Shown here in pieces: positions 45,615-55,119 of a stretch of 64,000 bases of DNA (the first letter of the stretch is position 1; each line of letters starts with the position of its first letter). The notes under the pieces were generated by a model. The model was given only the letters and a program-made list of their open reading frames with translations. It was not told the DNA's origin and did not search any database. Both the position numbers and the translations under genes were made by a program. Source of the stretch: Methanobacterium_B sp963703015 (GTDB lineage Archaea; Methanobacteriota; Methanobacteria; Methanobacteriales; Methanobacteriaceae); the NCBI GenBank assembly GCA_963703015.1, contig OY969779.1:744001-808000 (forward strand). Direction: 5' to 3'.

Positions 45615-46749
45615 GTAGTTCCTCGTAGAAATTTCTGGTCATTTCACTGGCTTTATCCATGTCTCCCTCTGACATTTCCTTCAGAAGTCCTGTTGCAAGT
45701 TCAGATACTTTTTCATCGTTAAAATCCTTTAAACGTTCTTTGATCATCCTGTTTATGTTCAGAGCATCCTTCTCATATTTTTCAAGGTCCATGATTTCCT
45801 CAACAAGTTCTGGTTTGTACCTTGATCTGACTGATAGACAGTTATCTGCGAGTGCATTGTTGATTATATCATATATTTCTGATCTACTGAAATTTCCCCC
45901 TGTAACAGTCAGGTTTAAAATAGGTTTTTTATTCATTTGAGTTATGAGATCGTTTAGATGTTTAATTTCCTCTTCGAGTTTGGAGTATTGGACAGCTTCC
46001 TTAATGAACTCCCTTGACATTTCAAGATTGATCTTCTCGATTTCTGGTACATCTCCACCCATGTCCACCAGGTAAAATCCTTTACCATTTTTCTTGTAAC
46101 CCTCTACCTCGTTTGATCTCCATATCTCTGTGGAACCTGGGTAGACCAGTTTTCCATCTCCAAAATCATCCACTATTCTTTCGTGTATATGGCCAAATGC
46201 ACAGTAGTTGAATGTTTTTGGAAGGTCTCCAATTTTAACTTCGTATTCGTATGGCAGGTACCTGTCAATTCCTTGGTGAAGTACCAGTATGGTTTTCTGA
46301 TAGCTTTCTGAAGCTTTTTCAACCTCATTTAGTCTTTCAATCAGATGTTTTGCTGTGTACTTGGATGCGTATGGTGCGCCCCCTATGAAAACTCCATTTT
46401 CTATGAAATACGGATTTTTTGGGCTTATAACCTTCAAACCAAAGTCTTTGAAAAGTATTTGTGGAGGTAGTGCATTTTTTTTCATGACAATGTCATGGTT
46501 TCCTGCTATTGCATAGAATGGTATGTTGGCAGATTTAAGTCTTAAAATCCCCTTTTGAGCTGTTAAAAGGGCCCTTGTAGGTGGTCTGGAATATTCAAAC
46601 AGATCCCCTGAATGAATTGCAAAGTCGGGTCTTTCACTCACAACCTCTTCAACGGCCCTATCAAACACATCTAGAAAATCTGTTTCACGTTCTGAAAGTC
46701 CGTATTGTCTGTAACCTAGGTGGGTGTCTGCCATATGAACAAACTGCAT
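45604..46749 (-). CDS. mre11: DNA double-strand-break repair nuclease Mre11
   Basis: The 381-residue calcineurin-like phosphoesterase has all the metal motifs in order: ADTHLG (Asp8, His10), HSGDLFE, AGNHD, LHQG and FGHIHE. The C-terminal part carries the capping and Rad50-binding region. Mre11 is an endonuclease and 3'-5' exonuclease controlled by Rad50. The start shares one base with the herA stop (TGATG) and the end overlaps rad50. Confidence 0.97.
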   Translation of the reverse strand: MQFVHMADTHLGYRQYGLSERETDFLDVFDRAVEEVVSERPDFAIHSGDLFEYSRPPTRALLTAQKGILRLKSANIPFYAIAGNHDIVMKKNALPPQILFKDFGLKVISPKNPYFIENGVFIGGAPYASKYTAKHLIERLNEVEKASESYQKTILVLHQGIDRYLPYEYEVKIGDLPKTFNYCAFGHIHERIVDDFGDGKLVYPGSTEIWRSNEVEGYKKNGKGFYLVDMGGDVPEIEKINLEMSREFIKEAVQYSKLEEEIKHLNDLITQMNKKPILNLTVTGGNFSRSEIYDIINNALADNCLSVRSRYKPELVEEIMDLEKYEKDALNINRMIKERLKDFNDEKVSELATGLLKEMSEGDMDKASEMTRNFYEELHDN

Positions 46750-48284
46750 CAGTAATCTCCTCCAAGATCTTCATATTCCTTCTTCTGTTCTTCAAGGATG
46801 GATCTTTGTTTTTCAGCTGTTTTTGACCATTCTTCAACCACGTTAAGGTCTCCTCCAGATACTTTACCCTTAAATTCATCTATCTTCACGAGTGTCGGTA
46901 TCTTGGTCATTAATCCGAGTATTATTGCTTCTCCAATGTTGAGTGATGGTAGTTGGGCTATTAAATCATCACTTAAACTTTCACTGGCCCTTTGAACATG
47001 ACTCTGGTCAGTGGGTTCCACGAGTCTGAGTATGATCATGTTGTTTGCCTGGGACAATGCATCTGAATCCAGGGATTTTGGGCTTTGGCTCACCATACAC
47101 AATCCAACGGAAAATTTACGTCCCTCCCTAGCAATTCTACTTATCCATAGTTTGGATTCTGTTTTCCTGTTTTGTGGTGCAAGTATATGTGCCTCTTCAA
47201 GTATCAGGAAAACTGGGAACTCTAAACCTTCACCTTGCCTCAAATAATCTTTCCTACTTTTTAGTACAGTTCTGAGTACGTGGCTTACAACCACATCCGA
47301 CGCAAATTCATCAACTGATCCCAGATCAAGGATGTTGGCCTTGGCAACTTTGATGCTGTCTATGATGTTTGGTGCTTCCAGGCTCAAGATGTTGCCGTAC
47401 TTAAGCTTCATGTCTTCCACCTTGTTTAGTACGTCAGTAATGGATTTTCTGTCTGCTGAATTTGCAGATTTTCCATCAGACTCATCTGTTTCTTCCATTA
47501 ACCAGGATTCAAGTTTTGAGAGTATGAGGCCTATGAAGTCCTTTCCAACACCTCCCTTTTTCAGTTCATTCTTGGCTGAGTTGTAGGCTTTTCTGAAGTA
47601 TCTTTCCTGGACGTATGCATTTGGAGGTATGTTTGAGAGTTTTTTAACCTCTGAAAAGGACATGTAGATGGGATTTATTTTTGGTTTCAGTATGTTGACC
47701 TTGTTGTCTCCGAAGTCTGTGTTAACGTATTCAGAGTGCATGTCAAAGATCAGAACACTTCCATGAACATTTAAGAGTCCGTTTACTATTACTGATACTG
47801 TGTTCGATTTTCCGGCTCCGGTCATTGCTAGGACTGCTAGGTGGCGTGATACCATTTTGTTTATATCCACTTCCACTGGAACATTTTCCTGGGTGATAAG
47901 GTTTCCGAGTTTGAGTCCTGCACTGTCTACCTGGAATATTTTCTTCAAGATTTCAGAGTCTGCAGATCTGATTTCTGTGCCTGGGGGTGCCGGTGTTCTG
48001 GGTATTCTGAGATTGTTATCCACATCACCAAGTATTCTCACATTTCCCTTGATATAGTGATCATCACCCTCCATCCTTCTGATCTTCTCTATGGTTTTTG
48101 GATCGTAGATCTCGTTGTTTATGGATACGCTTCCCCTTACCAGTCCTTCGATCATTCCAAGTACTTTTTTACCATCGTATTCCATGGTAACGTACTCTCC
48201 CATCATGGGCATTTCCTTGGATATGAAACTGACATCAACCAGTGATGTTTCACCCACACACCTTCCAATTACTTCTCCAGTCAT
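46749..48284 (-). CDS. herA: HerA bipolar DNA helicase/translocase
   Basis: The 511-residue FtsK/HerA-class ATPase has an N-terminal HAS beta barrel (about 1-120), Walker A MTGAGKSN at 154-161, Walker B FLILEEAH, and an arginine-finger region SRIAREGRK. The hexamer pumps DNA into the NurA nuclease to make 3' single strands for recombination. Its ATG overlaps the nurA stop by four bases, as is usual for this partnership. Confidence 0.96.
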   Translation of the reverse strand: MTGEVIGRCVGETSLVDVSFISKEMPMMGEYVTMEYDGKKVLGMIEGLVRGSVSINNEIYDPKTIEKIRRMEGDDHYIKGNVRILGDVDNNLRIPRTPAPPGTEIRSADSEILKKIFQVDSAGLKLGNLITQENVPVEVDINKMVSRHLAVLAMTGAGKSNTVSVIVNGLLNVHGSVLIFDMHSEYVNTDFGDNKVNILKPKINPIYMSFSEVKKLSNIPPNAYVQERYFRKAYNSAKNELKKGGVGKDFIGLILSKLESWLMEETDESDGKSANSADRKSITDVLNKVEDMKLKYGNILSLEAPNIIDSIKVAKANILDLGSVDEFASDVVVSHVLRTVLKSRKDYLRQGEGLEFPVFLILEEAHILAPQNRKTESKLWISRIAREGRKFSVGLCMVSQSPKSLDSDALSQANNMIILRLVEPTDQSHVQRASESLSDDLIAQLPSLNIGEAIILGLMTKIPTLVKIDEFKGKVSGGDLNVVEEWSKTAEKQRSILEEQKKEYEDLGGDY

Positions 48285-49363
48285 AACATCTCTCTCCCGC
48301 TTTTTTCCATGAATCCTATAATCTTTGAAAGATTTTCAAGGTCTTTCCTCTTTATAACAACATCATTATGTGCTTTTTTTAGTAATAGCGGATATCCTTC
48401 CGCACTGTGATTTTTAATTGTTCCCAATAGCTTTTTAATTTGATCCAGTTCATTTTCATCCACTTTGTAGGGCAGTTCAAACTTCAGTATGTTCTTGTGG
48501 TTTTCAAGCCGCACGTAAAATATTGTGAAGGTTAATCCCTTGAAAAAATCATTGGCAACTGGAAACTCTTCACGTTTGAAATCATCATCAAATATTCTGA
48601 GGTTTCGGGGTTTGCTGAATCCTTCCTCCCTACTGTACCTATCAAATATTGCCATGTCAGGAATTTTATAATCGAAATATTCCCTGTTGGTGGATGTTTT
48701 TGATATGCCCATGACAGATCTTTCATTTTCAAGTAATTTCTTTATCACAAGCAAGTTTTCAATACTTTCTAGGTATATCATGGCATTTACAGGATCTTCA
48801 AACTCTTCCATTTCCTCTGAAAATTGGGAGGATGTTATTCCTACCTTTGAATTTTCAAGGTCTAAATCCAATGATTTAACCAATTGGGGCACGTATTTTT
48901 TCTTTATTTTATCCTTAACCTCTGCTTTAAGTCTTTTTTCCATGGGGATTGGCCTTATCAGGTTTCCCATTATTGAACCATCAAAGAGTAGATATTTTAT
49001 TTCATGTTCATTCAATGCTCGAAGTGCATTTTTAACCTCAAATATGCCCATGTAATTTCTTAACCTGTCTTCAACAAAGTCGTGGTGTGGTATGATGTCA
49101 ATTTCTGAGCTTCCTATTTTCATGAGTTTATCATTGAAAACTAAACATTCAGCATCAATGGCATAGAATATGAATCCCATGAAATTTTTTTTGTTGATAC
49201 TCCCATCACCTGCAGCTATGGAACAGTTTTCATCGTCCTCTTCTATTTTATGTGGAATCCATTCTGAGGATGGATCCACATCTGCATCCATAAAATCATC
49301 ACTGATCTTTTGGTTTATTTCATCCCGCTTTAGTAGTGCCCTTTGATAGAGTGAATCTAACAT
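48281..49363 (-). CDS. nurA: NurA 5'-3' nuclease
   Basis: The 360-residue protein shows the NurA metal-site motif AAGDGSINKKN near residues 51-60 and a second conserved acidic strand LLFDGSIMG around residue 120. NurA dimers sit on HerA and resect DNA ends. It is the promoter-proximal gene of the four-gene repair operon; the upstream region is shared with a divergent small gene at 49630. Confidence 0.92.
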   Translation of the reverse strand: MLDSLYQRALLKRDEINQKISDDFMDADVDPSSEWIPHKIEEDDENCSIAAGDGSINKKNFMGFIFYAIDAECLVFNDKLMKIGSSEIDIIPHHDFVEDRLRNYMGIFEVKNALRALNEHEIKYLLFDGSIMGNLIRPIPMEKRLKAEVKDKIKKKYVPQLVKSLDLDLENSKVGITSSQFSEEMEEFEDPVNAMIYLESIENLLVIKKLLENERSVMGISKTSTNREYFDYKIPDMAIFDRYSREEGFSKPRNLRIFDDDFKREEFPVANDFFKGLTFTIFYVRLENHKNILKFELPYKVDENELDQIKKLLGTIKNHSAEGYPLLLKKAHNDVVIKRKDLENLSKIIGFMEKSGREML

Positions 49364-49629
49364 TTCTAAACCTTCCTTAACATGGTCTTGATTAGTTTAA
49401 TATTATACATTCCATTATTTAATCCCCATTTTTTTTATTTCTGTATCATGAAAATATATGGGGACCTGTTGAAAGAACATTGTTGCCATTTAAACAAAAT
49501 TATAACTGTTAACTTGCTGCAGCTGCCTTTTTTAATTGATATTTGTAATCTTTTGAATTAATGGAAGGTGTGGTTTCTTCATACATCATGGGAAATGTTT
49601 AATTTATTAGGTGTACATACACATTTTAC
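49364..49629. promoter_or_regulatory. Divergent promoter region between nurA and the winged-helix gene
   Basis: A TATA-like TTTAATTTATTA at about 49598 lies 25-30 bases before the ATG at 49630, which suggests a nearly leaderless transcript. Directly after it is GTGTACATACAC (49611-49622), an inverted repeat of GTGTA with two central bases, at the place where a repressor would block initiation. Confidence 0.4.
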
Positions 49630-50094
49630 ATGCTCCACATAACTAAAAAAGAAAACAGGGTCCTTAATCAGGTTAAGTACTTTCAAAATGAGTACAAGGA
49701 AGGAGTGCCCTACAGAATACTTAAATTAGATTTAGATATGTCTGAAGTTGATTTGAAGGACATTTTGAATCATTTAGACAGTAAATCCATCATAGATTAC
49801 AGCAACAACACAGTGAAACTTCTTGAAACAGAAAATGTTAATGTGTGGGATTCTAAGGAAGAAGTGGCCAATGAAGAATTGAATCAGACCGAAGAAAAGG
49901 CGTTTGAAATCTTAAAAAATTCTGTTGGAGATGATGGGAAAATATCCAAGACACTACTTGAAGGACATATGCTCTATGGAGAACTTAGACTCAACAGCCT
50001 TAAAACTTACAACATTCTAGCTTCACTGGAAAATAAGGGACTCATAAGTAAAATACAACTTCCAGATGGAGATTATTACAAATTAAACTCTTAA
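49630..50094 (+). CDS. Probable tandem winged-helix protein, unknown
   Basis: The 154-residue protein appears to hold two winged-helix-like halves: residues 1-65 (NRVLNQVKYFQNEYKEGVPYRILK, then a DLKDILNHLDSKSII recognition-like helix) and residues 85-154 (EEKAFEILKNSV ... LKTYNILASLENKGLISK, then a wing). No family name recognised. It is divergent from the nurA operon with a palindrome at its promoter, so it may be a regulator of itself and perhaps of the repair genes; this is inference only. No ribosome-binding site, consistent with leaderless expression. Confidence 0.65.
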   Translation: MLHITKKENRVLNQVKYFQNEYKEGVPYRILKLDLDMSEVDLKDILNHLDSKSIIDYSNNTVKLLETENVNVWDSKEEVANEELNQTEEKAFEILKNSVGDDGKISKTLLEGHMLYGELRLNSLKTYNILASLENKGLISKIQLPDGDYYKLNS

Positions 50095-50252
50095 ATTCTC
50101 TCTTTTGATTTGATTTTGTGTATGATGCATGAACCACGAGTATATGACAACCAAATGTGTATGGTTTCATTGAGATTTATGTTTATCAAATGGAATATGG
50201 ATTAGATTGATCTAAGGTATGCTTATCATATATTTTTAGGATTAGTATTTAA

Positions 50253-50325
50253 GCTGCAACAAGTCAACTTCCATCTGATGGATGTTGTAGCATGACTAAA
50301 TTTTAGATAAATATTTTTATGAAAC
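50253..50325 (+). ncRNA. Candidate small RNA starting with a stable hairpin
   Basis: GCTGCAACA and TGTTGTAGC pair over nine positions (one G-U), with an inner CATC / GATG helix: 50253-50291. A TATA-like ATATATTTTTAGG lies about 25 bases before the hairpin. It is the only G+C-rich island in the gap between two convergent genes and is followed by AT-rich DNA ending in short T-runs. The 3' end is a guess. A terminator structure for the flanking genes is the alternative. Confidence 0.3.
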
Positions 50326-50336
50326 TTTTGAAGATT

Positions 50337-50651
50337 TCACTTTGGCACACCCTCCACACAGAAGTACTCGATGGGTTCATTGTTTGCAAGGTTGTTCTCT
50401 AACCACACTGGACATTGGGTGCATTTGCAAAGTTCCATGCTAGAGAGATCACCACATTCTGCCTCTCCAAAGGCACAGTAAACAAGTGGAAGTTCTTCAT
50501 CTTTAAATATGTTCCTAACATCACCCTCCTTCTCAAGCTTCTGATTTACCAGTTCAAGTTTGTCCTTGGAACATTTACTATCGACCTGTACAGGACATGT
50601 TGCACACAGGCACTTGTTGATATTTTCTCGGTTTAAATCTACTTTACCCAT
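50337..50651 (-). CDS. DUF2769 cysteine-rich protein
   Basis: About 104 residues with nine or more cysteines in two similar halves (CLCATCPVQ ... CSK, and CKCTQCPVW ... FC), with YCAFGEAECG between. This pattern is that of DUF2769, small metal- or Fe-S-binding proteins of methanogens. The ATG at 50651 is chosen because GGTGG lies about ten bases upstream; an earlier in-frame ATG lacks such a site. No neighbour gives a hint of its task. Confidence 0.8.
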   Translation of the reverse strand: MGKVDLNRENINKCLCATCPVQVDSKCSKDKLELVNQKLEKEGDVRNIFKDEELPLVYCAFGEAECGDLSSMELCKCTQCPVWLENNLANNEPIEYFCVEGVPK

Positions 50652-50925
50652 TTTTTTGATCCCACCTTTAACATTATATATGTTCATGGAATCTTATAAA
50701 AATTGTTAAAAACAGTTTTTTAAAGGAATTAACTCTTTAATAAACATTGATAATCCTTTATTTTTAACAATAAATTTGGGGTCAATTTAAATTCTTCAAA
50801 CAGGAAAAATAGGAATATTAAAACTTGGGTGAAATTTTTAGGATAGTCGTTAATAAATCTTGGTGATGACTGATTTAATTGGATTTGGAAACTTTTTTTT
50901 ATGTTGAACCAAATAAGATTAGATC

Positions 50926-51903
50926 ATGATACTCATAGTAGGTGGGGCAGGTTACATAGGATCCCACATAAATAAAATGCTTTCAGAAAACAGTTATGAA
51001 ACAGTTGTTTTTGATAATCTGAGTTACGGTCATGAAGATTTTGTTAAGTGGGGTCGCTTTGAAAGGGGAGATTTAGGAGATATTGAATCCATAAGGGAAG
51101 TGTTTAGAAAGTATCCAATAGATGCTGTTATGCATTTTGCTGCGTTTGCCTATGTTGGTGAGTCTGTTGTGGACCCCCAGAAATATTACAGGAACAATGT
51201 GTTAAACACTTTAAACCTGCTTCAAGTCATGCGGGAATTTGATGTGAAAAGGTTTGTGTTCTCATCTACCTGTGCAACCTATGGAAATCCTGTTGAAATT
51301 CCAATCACTGAAAACCATCCTCAAAAACCTATAAATCCCTATGGAAGGGGAAAATTAATGGTTGAAACAGTTCTTGAGGATTATAGCAGCGCTTATGATT
51401 TAAACTATGTTTCGCTCAGATACTTCAATGCTGCTGGTGCCGATCCAGAGGCTGAAGTTGGGGAAAATCACAAACCAGAAACTCATTTAATACCCCTCAT
51501 ATTAGATGCTGCAATTGGTAATAGGGAAAACATCCAAATCTTTGGAACTGATTATGAGACCGAAGACGGTACCTGTATCAGAGATTATATTCATGTCACA
51601 GACCTTGCTGATGCTCATTTAAAAGCTTTAAAATACCTTGAAGATGGAGGTAAAAGTGATTATTTTAATTTAGGTAATGGAAGTGGATTTTCTGTCCAGG
51701 AAGTTATAGAAAAAGCACGGCAAGTTACAGGAAAGGAAATTGTAGCAATTGAATCTGATAGAAGACCCGGAGATCCTCCAATCCTTGTTGGAAGTTCAGA
51801 TAAGATCAAAAGTGTGCTTGACTGGAAACCCAAATATAATAATATTAATGTGATAATAGAAACAGCATGGAACTGGCATAAAAAAAATAATGATGTTGAG
51901 TAA
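50926..51903 (+). CDS. galE: UDP-glucose 4-epimerase
   Basis: A 325-residue extended short-chain dehydrogenase: GGAGYIGSH NAD motif at the N-terminus, the serine/threonine of SSTCATYG, and catalytic Tyr-Lys in NPYGRGK near residues 142-148. It interconverts UDP-glucose and UDP-galactose for surface glycans. No clear ribosome-binding site precedes the ATG, which lies close behind a T-rich TATA-like run, so the transcript may be leaderless. galU converges from the other side and rfbB follows, forming a nucleotide-sugar group. Confidence 0.93.
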   Translation: MILIVGGAGYIGSHINKMLSENSYETVVFDNLSYGHEDFVKWGRFERGDLGDIESIREVFRKYPIDAVMHFAAFAYVGESVVDPQKYYRNNVLNTLNLLQVMREFDVKRFVFSSTCATYGNPVEIPITENHPQKPINPYGRGKLMVETVLEDYSSAYDLNYVSLRYFNAAGADPEAEVGENHKPETHLIPLILDAAIGNRENIQIFGTDYETEDGTCIRDYIHVTDLADAHLKALKYLEDGGKSDYFNLGNGSGFSVQEVIEKARQVTGKEIVAIESDRRPGDPPILVGSSDKIKSVLDWKPKYNNINVIIETAWNWHKKNNDVE

Positions 51904-51952
51904 ACGAAATATTTTTTTTCGCTACCCTAAATAATATTTGTAAATCCTTTAA

Positions 51953-51979
51953 AAACCCGTTTTTATGGGGTTTAACCCC
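51953..51979. terminator. Nested palindromes between galE and galU
   Basis: AAACCC pairs with GGGTTT, and GGGGTTTAACCCC is a perfect palindrome overlapping the same GGGG. The structure lies 50 bases after the galE stop and 50 bases before the galU stop on the other strand, as expected of a shared terminator. Confidence 0.4.
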
Positions 51980-52029
51980 ATTTATTTGAAGAAATACCTG
52001 TTTAAGGTTTTTCTAAATTACATTTTTTT

Positions 52030-52875
52030 TTATTTGATTATTCCAGTTAGGTAAGACCTCAGATCTTCACCTACTTCTGGATCTTCCAGGGCAATTTCAA
52101 CAGAACTTTTAAGCCATTCTACTGTGTTTCCAATATCATAGATCTTTCCATCATATATGTGGCCGTAAATTTTGTCTAATGATTTCATTGCATCTGTTAG
52201 CTGTATCTCCCCACCAAAACCCGGGTTAATAGTTTCCAGATGATCAAATATCTCCGATGCAAAGACGTATCTTCCTGTGATTGCAAGGTTGGACGGTGCA
52301 TTTTCAAGTTTGGGTTTTTCAACCAGTTCTTCTACCTCGTAGAGATCTTCAGATATTGGTTTACCCCCAATTATTCCATATCTTTCAACCTTTTCGTCTG
52401 GAACCTTTTCAATGGCAATGGTTGATGCTTCGTACTTGTTATATATGTTTAATAACTGTTTTGTACATGGTACTTTGGACCTTGCTATTGTATCACCAAG
52501 AAGAACTGCAAATCCATCACCATCAACATGTTTCTTGGCGCATCTTATTGCATCACCAAGTCCTTCTTGTTTCTTCTGTCTCACATAATAAATATCAGCC
52601 ATTTCAGATATGGACTCAATTTCATGGAGTCTTTCCGTTTTACCACTCTTTTTAAGGAAATATTCCAACTCGAATGATTTATCAAAATGATCTTCTATTG
52701 ATCTTTTACCTTTACCTGTTATTATGAGAATGTCGTCGATTCCAGATGCTACTGCTTCTTCAACCACATATTGTATGGTTGGTTTGTTGAATACAGGTAA
52801 CATTTCCTTTGGCTGCGCTTTAGTGGCAGGTAAAAATCTTGTACCCAAACCTGCAGCAGGTATAACTGCTTTCAT
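52030..52875 (-). CDS. galU: UTP--glucose-1-phosphate uridylyltransferase
   Basis: The 281-residue nucleotidyltransferase begins AVIPAAGLGTRFLPATKAQPKEMLP, the GalU form of the pyrophosphorylase loop, and carries LVEKPKLENAPSNLAITGRY and the GGEIQLTDA active-site region. It makes UDP-glucose, the substrate of GalE. Divergent from rfbB across 336 bases. Confidence 0.95.
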   Translation of the reverse strand: MKAVIPAAGLGTRFLPATKAQPKEMLPVFNKPTIQYVVEEAVASGIDDILIITGKGKRSIEDHFDKSFELEYFLKKSGKTERLHEIESISEMADIYYVRQKKQEGLGDAIRCAKKHVDGDGFAVLLGDTIARSKVPCTKQLLNIYNKYEASTIAIEKVPDEKVERYGIIGGKPISEDLYEVEELVEKPKLENAPSNLAITGRYVFASEIFDHLETINPGFGGEIQLTDAMKSLDKIYGHIYDGKIYDIGNTVEWLKSSVEIALEDPEVGEDLRSYLTGIIK

Positions 52876-53211
52876 TTTTAAATCACCCCAATTATTATGA
52901 TCAATTATACTAAAAAACTTGAATAAAATCCAATTTTCAAATTTAATCTTATTTTTAAATTAGTTACTCAATAGTAATGGTTTAATAGGAATGGACTATA
53001 TAAAATTTTTGAGAAATCTAAAAATATGCAACAGGTTTGATAAAAATTATCAGGATCTAAATCTTGATTAGAGATAATTTGAAAACTAAATCTTATTATT
53101 CATAATTTCATCAAACCACTTAATTGAATTTCCAATTTTTTGTTAAAAATTAAGTTTAATATAGTTTTGAATCATAATGTTATTTATAAAAAGTTTAGAT
53201 GGTGAAAAAAT
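52876..53211. promoter_or_regulatory. Divergent galU/rfbB promoter region
   Basis: On the plus strand TTTAATATAG (about 53154) and TTTATAAAAA (53183) are TATA candidates; only the former would leave the GGTGA ribosome-binding site at 53201 inside the transcript. No ORF of note or repeat was seen. Confidence 0.35.
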
Positions 53212-54150
53212 ATGAAAATGCTTATTACTGGTGGTGCAGGTTTTATAGGCTGTAACTTCGTGCATCAGATGGTTGAAAAATACGATCATGATCTGGTTGT
53301 TTTCGATAAATTGACCTACGCAGCTAATCCTAAATATCTTGATGATGTGAAAGATAAGATAGAATTTGTTAAGGGCGATATTGGAGATGCAGAAGCAGTT
53401 AAAAATGTTATGAAAGACTGTGACTATGTTGTGAACTTCGCTGCAGAAACCCATGTTGACAGGTCGATCGAAGATCCAGGGGTTTTTGTAAAGACAGATG
53501 TTATTGGAACATACAACCTTCTTGAAAATGTTAGAAAATACGATGTTGAAAGGTACCTCCAAATATCTACAGATGAAGTTTATGGTAGTATTGAGAATGG
53601 TTCCTTTACAGAACTCAGCAATATTGACCCATCAAGCCCATATTCAGCAAGTAAAGCTGGTGCCGATGTACTTGTGAGCGCTTATTACAAGACCTACGGA
53701 GCTCCAGTACTCATCACCCGGAGCAGTAACAATTTTGGACCTTATCAGTTCCCAGAGAAATTAATACCCCTTTTCATCCTGAATGCCATGCAGGATAAAC
53801 AGCTTCCTGTTTATGGTGATGGGAAAAATGTGAGGGATTGGATATATGCTCCTGATAACTGTAGAGGAGTTTACACTGCACTAATGAAGGGAAAATTAGG
53901 TGAAGTTTACAATGTTGGTGGCGGTAATGAAAAGAACAACCTCGAAATCACCAAGTTAATCCTCGAAAACTTAGGAAAATCAGAGGATCTCATCACCTTT
54001 GTTGAGGACCGTCTTGGTCATGACAGGAGATATTCCCTAGATTCTACCAAGATTAAAAAGCTCGGATGGAAACCAGAAGTCAAATTTGAGGACGCTATAA
54101 AAGCAACCATTGACTGGTACAAAGCGAATATTTCAATTTTCAGGGCTTAA
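53212..54150 (+). CDS. rfbB: dTDP-glucose 4,6-dehydratase (RmlB/RfbB family)
   Basis: A 312-residue extended SDR with GGAGFIGCN at the N-terminus, STDEVYG with the characteristic Asp-Glu acid pair of 4,6-dehydratases, and the Tyr-Lys couple in SPYSASKAG near residues 142-150. It forms the 4-keto-6-deoxy sugar nucleotide that leads to rhamnose and other deoxysugars. It is somewhat shorter than the bacterial enzymes (about 350). The dTDP preference is assumed from family; other NDP-glucose dehydratases look alike. GGTGA precedes the ATG. Confidence 0.87.
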   Translation: MKMLITGGAGFIGCNFVHQMVEKYDHDLVVFDKLTYAANPKYLDDVKDKIEFVKGDIGDAEAVKNVMKDCDYVVNFAAETHVDRSIEDPGVFVKTDVIGTYNLLENVRKYDVERYLQISTDEVYGSIENGSFTELSNIDPSSPYSASKAGADVLVSAYYKTYGAPVLITRSSNNFGPYQFPEKLIPLFILNAMQDKQLPVYGDGKNVRDWIYAPDNCRGVYTALMKGKLGEVYNVGGGNEKNNLEITKLILENLGKSEDLITFVEDRLGHDRRYSLDSTKIKKLGWKPEVKFEDAIKATIDWYKANISIFRA

Positions 54151-54184
54151 AATATATCCTGAAAATTCTCTTATTTTATTTTTT

Positions 54185-54478
54185 TTATCCTATTTCTTGT
54201 TCTATTAATTTTAGAAGATCTTCCTCGTTAATATCGTAGATCTTGAGAGTTTTACGGTGACTTTTGTGTCCAGAAATAATTTCAACCCTCTTGTTGGTGA
54301 GCTTTGTGAACTCTAGAATAATTTCCTTGTTGGCTTTACCCTTCTGAGGAACTGCTTTGATTTTAATTTCAAAGGATTTTCTCCAGTCGTTGTAGCCCGT
54401 AATCCTGAAGTTGTCAGATTTTGTACCCACTTCAATGCTTAGCAGTACCCCATCCTTTGTTGTTGTCATTGCATCCAT
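54185..54478 (-). CDS. DUF167 (YggU-like) protein
   Basis: A 97-residue protein matching the DUF167/YggU family: a central segment IKIKAVPQKGKANKEIIL, in which the conserved P-x-G-K-A-N-x-x-(L/I) signature is intact, followed by KRVEIISGHKSHRKTLKI. The fold is a small alpha/beta unit; its biochemical role is unknown across all domains of life. It converges on rfbB. Confidence 0.92.
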   Translation of the reverse strand: MDAMTTTKDGVLLSIEVGTKSDNFRITGYNDWRKSFEIKIKAVPQKGKANKEIILEFTKLTNKRVEIISGHKSHRKTLKIYDINEEDLLKLIEQEIG

Positions 54479-54993
54479 TTTTAATCATTCCCCATACTGC
54501 ATTCTATTTTTGACATCAACCTGTATTTTTAATTTAGGGTTAAATACAACCTATTTGTTCTCTATGGGATCATGGACAAAACTAAAGAAAATCATAATAA
54601 TGTCTCTGGAACCTAAAAATAAAAAGAAAAAAGGAAAATAAATGTTTTTAACACTGTTCAAGCTTCAAGAGAGTATAATTTAAGAAGTGTTGGTGATGAA
54701 CTTGTTAAAATTCCTTGTAATCGTTTAATCAAACCAAATAAACTAATTTAAACTAATAGATTTATTTCTAATTAGTTCATTTTGGTATTTGGTTTTATAT
54801 TATTTACTGAATGTTTTTCCAATTGATCTGTGCAGTAAACAAAAAACCCCAACTAGATATAGATAATTTTTTTTTAATATATTGTATGGAATCTTTATTA
54901 TGAGTTTATGGAATTTTTAGAGTCAATGAAAACATTTAAATAGTGAGAATGAAAGATGTTGGTATGCTCAAATATCTTGAAATATTTGATCAG
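54479..54993. other. 515-bp AT-rich gap before the tRNA gene
   Basis: A 25-codon ORF at 54564-54641 begins about 24 bases after a TATA-like TTAAATA and encodes a basic tail, but nothing else supports it. The box CATTTAAATAG at 54933-54943 is a good promoter for the tRNA gene, with transcription starting near 54963. No other feature was seen. Confidence 0.4.
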
Positions 54994-55076
<83 letters not shown>

Positions 55077-55119
55077 CTCTATTCTATTTTAAGTTTGAAT
55101 CTAAAATTAACAGATTTTT

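Noticed and set aside
54564..54641. 25-codon ORF with a basic tail about 24 bases after a TATA-like string
   Set aside because: Too short and of too low complexity (Lys/Asn tail) to support; the position alone is weak evidence. Noted only in the intergenic entry.
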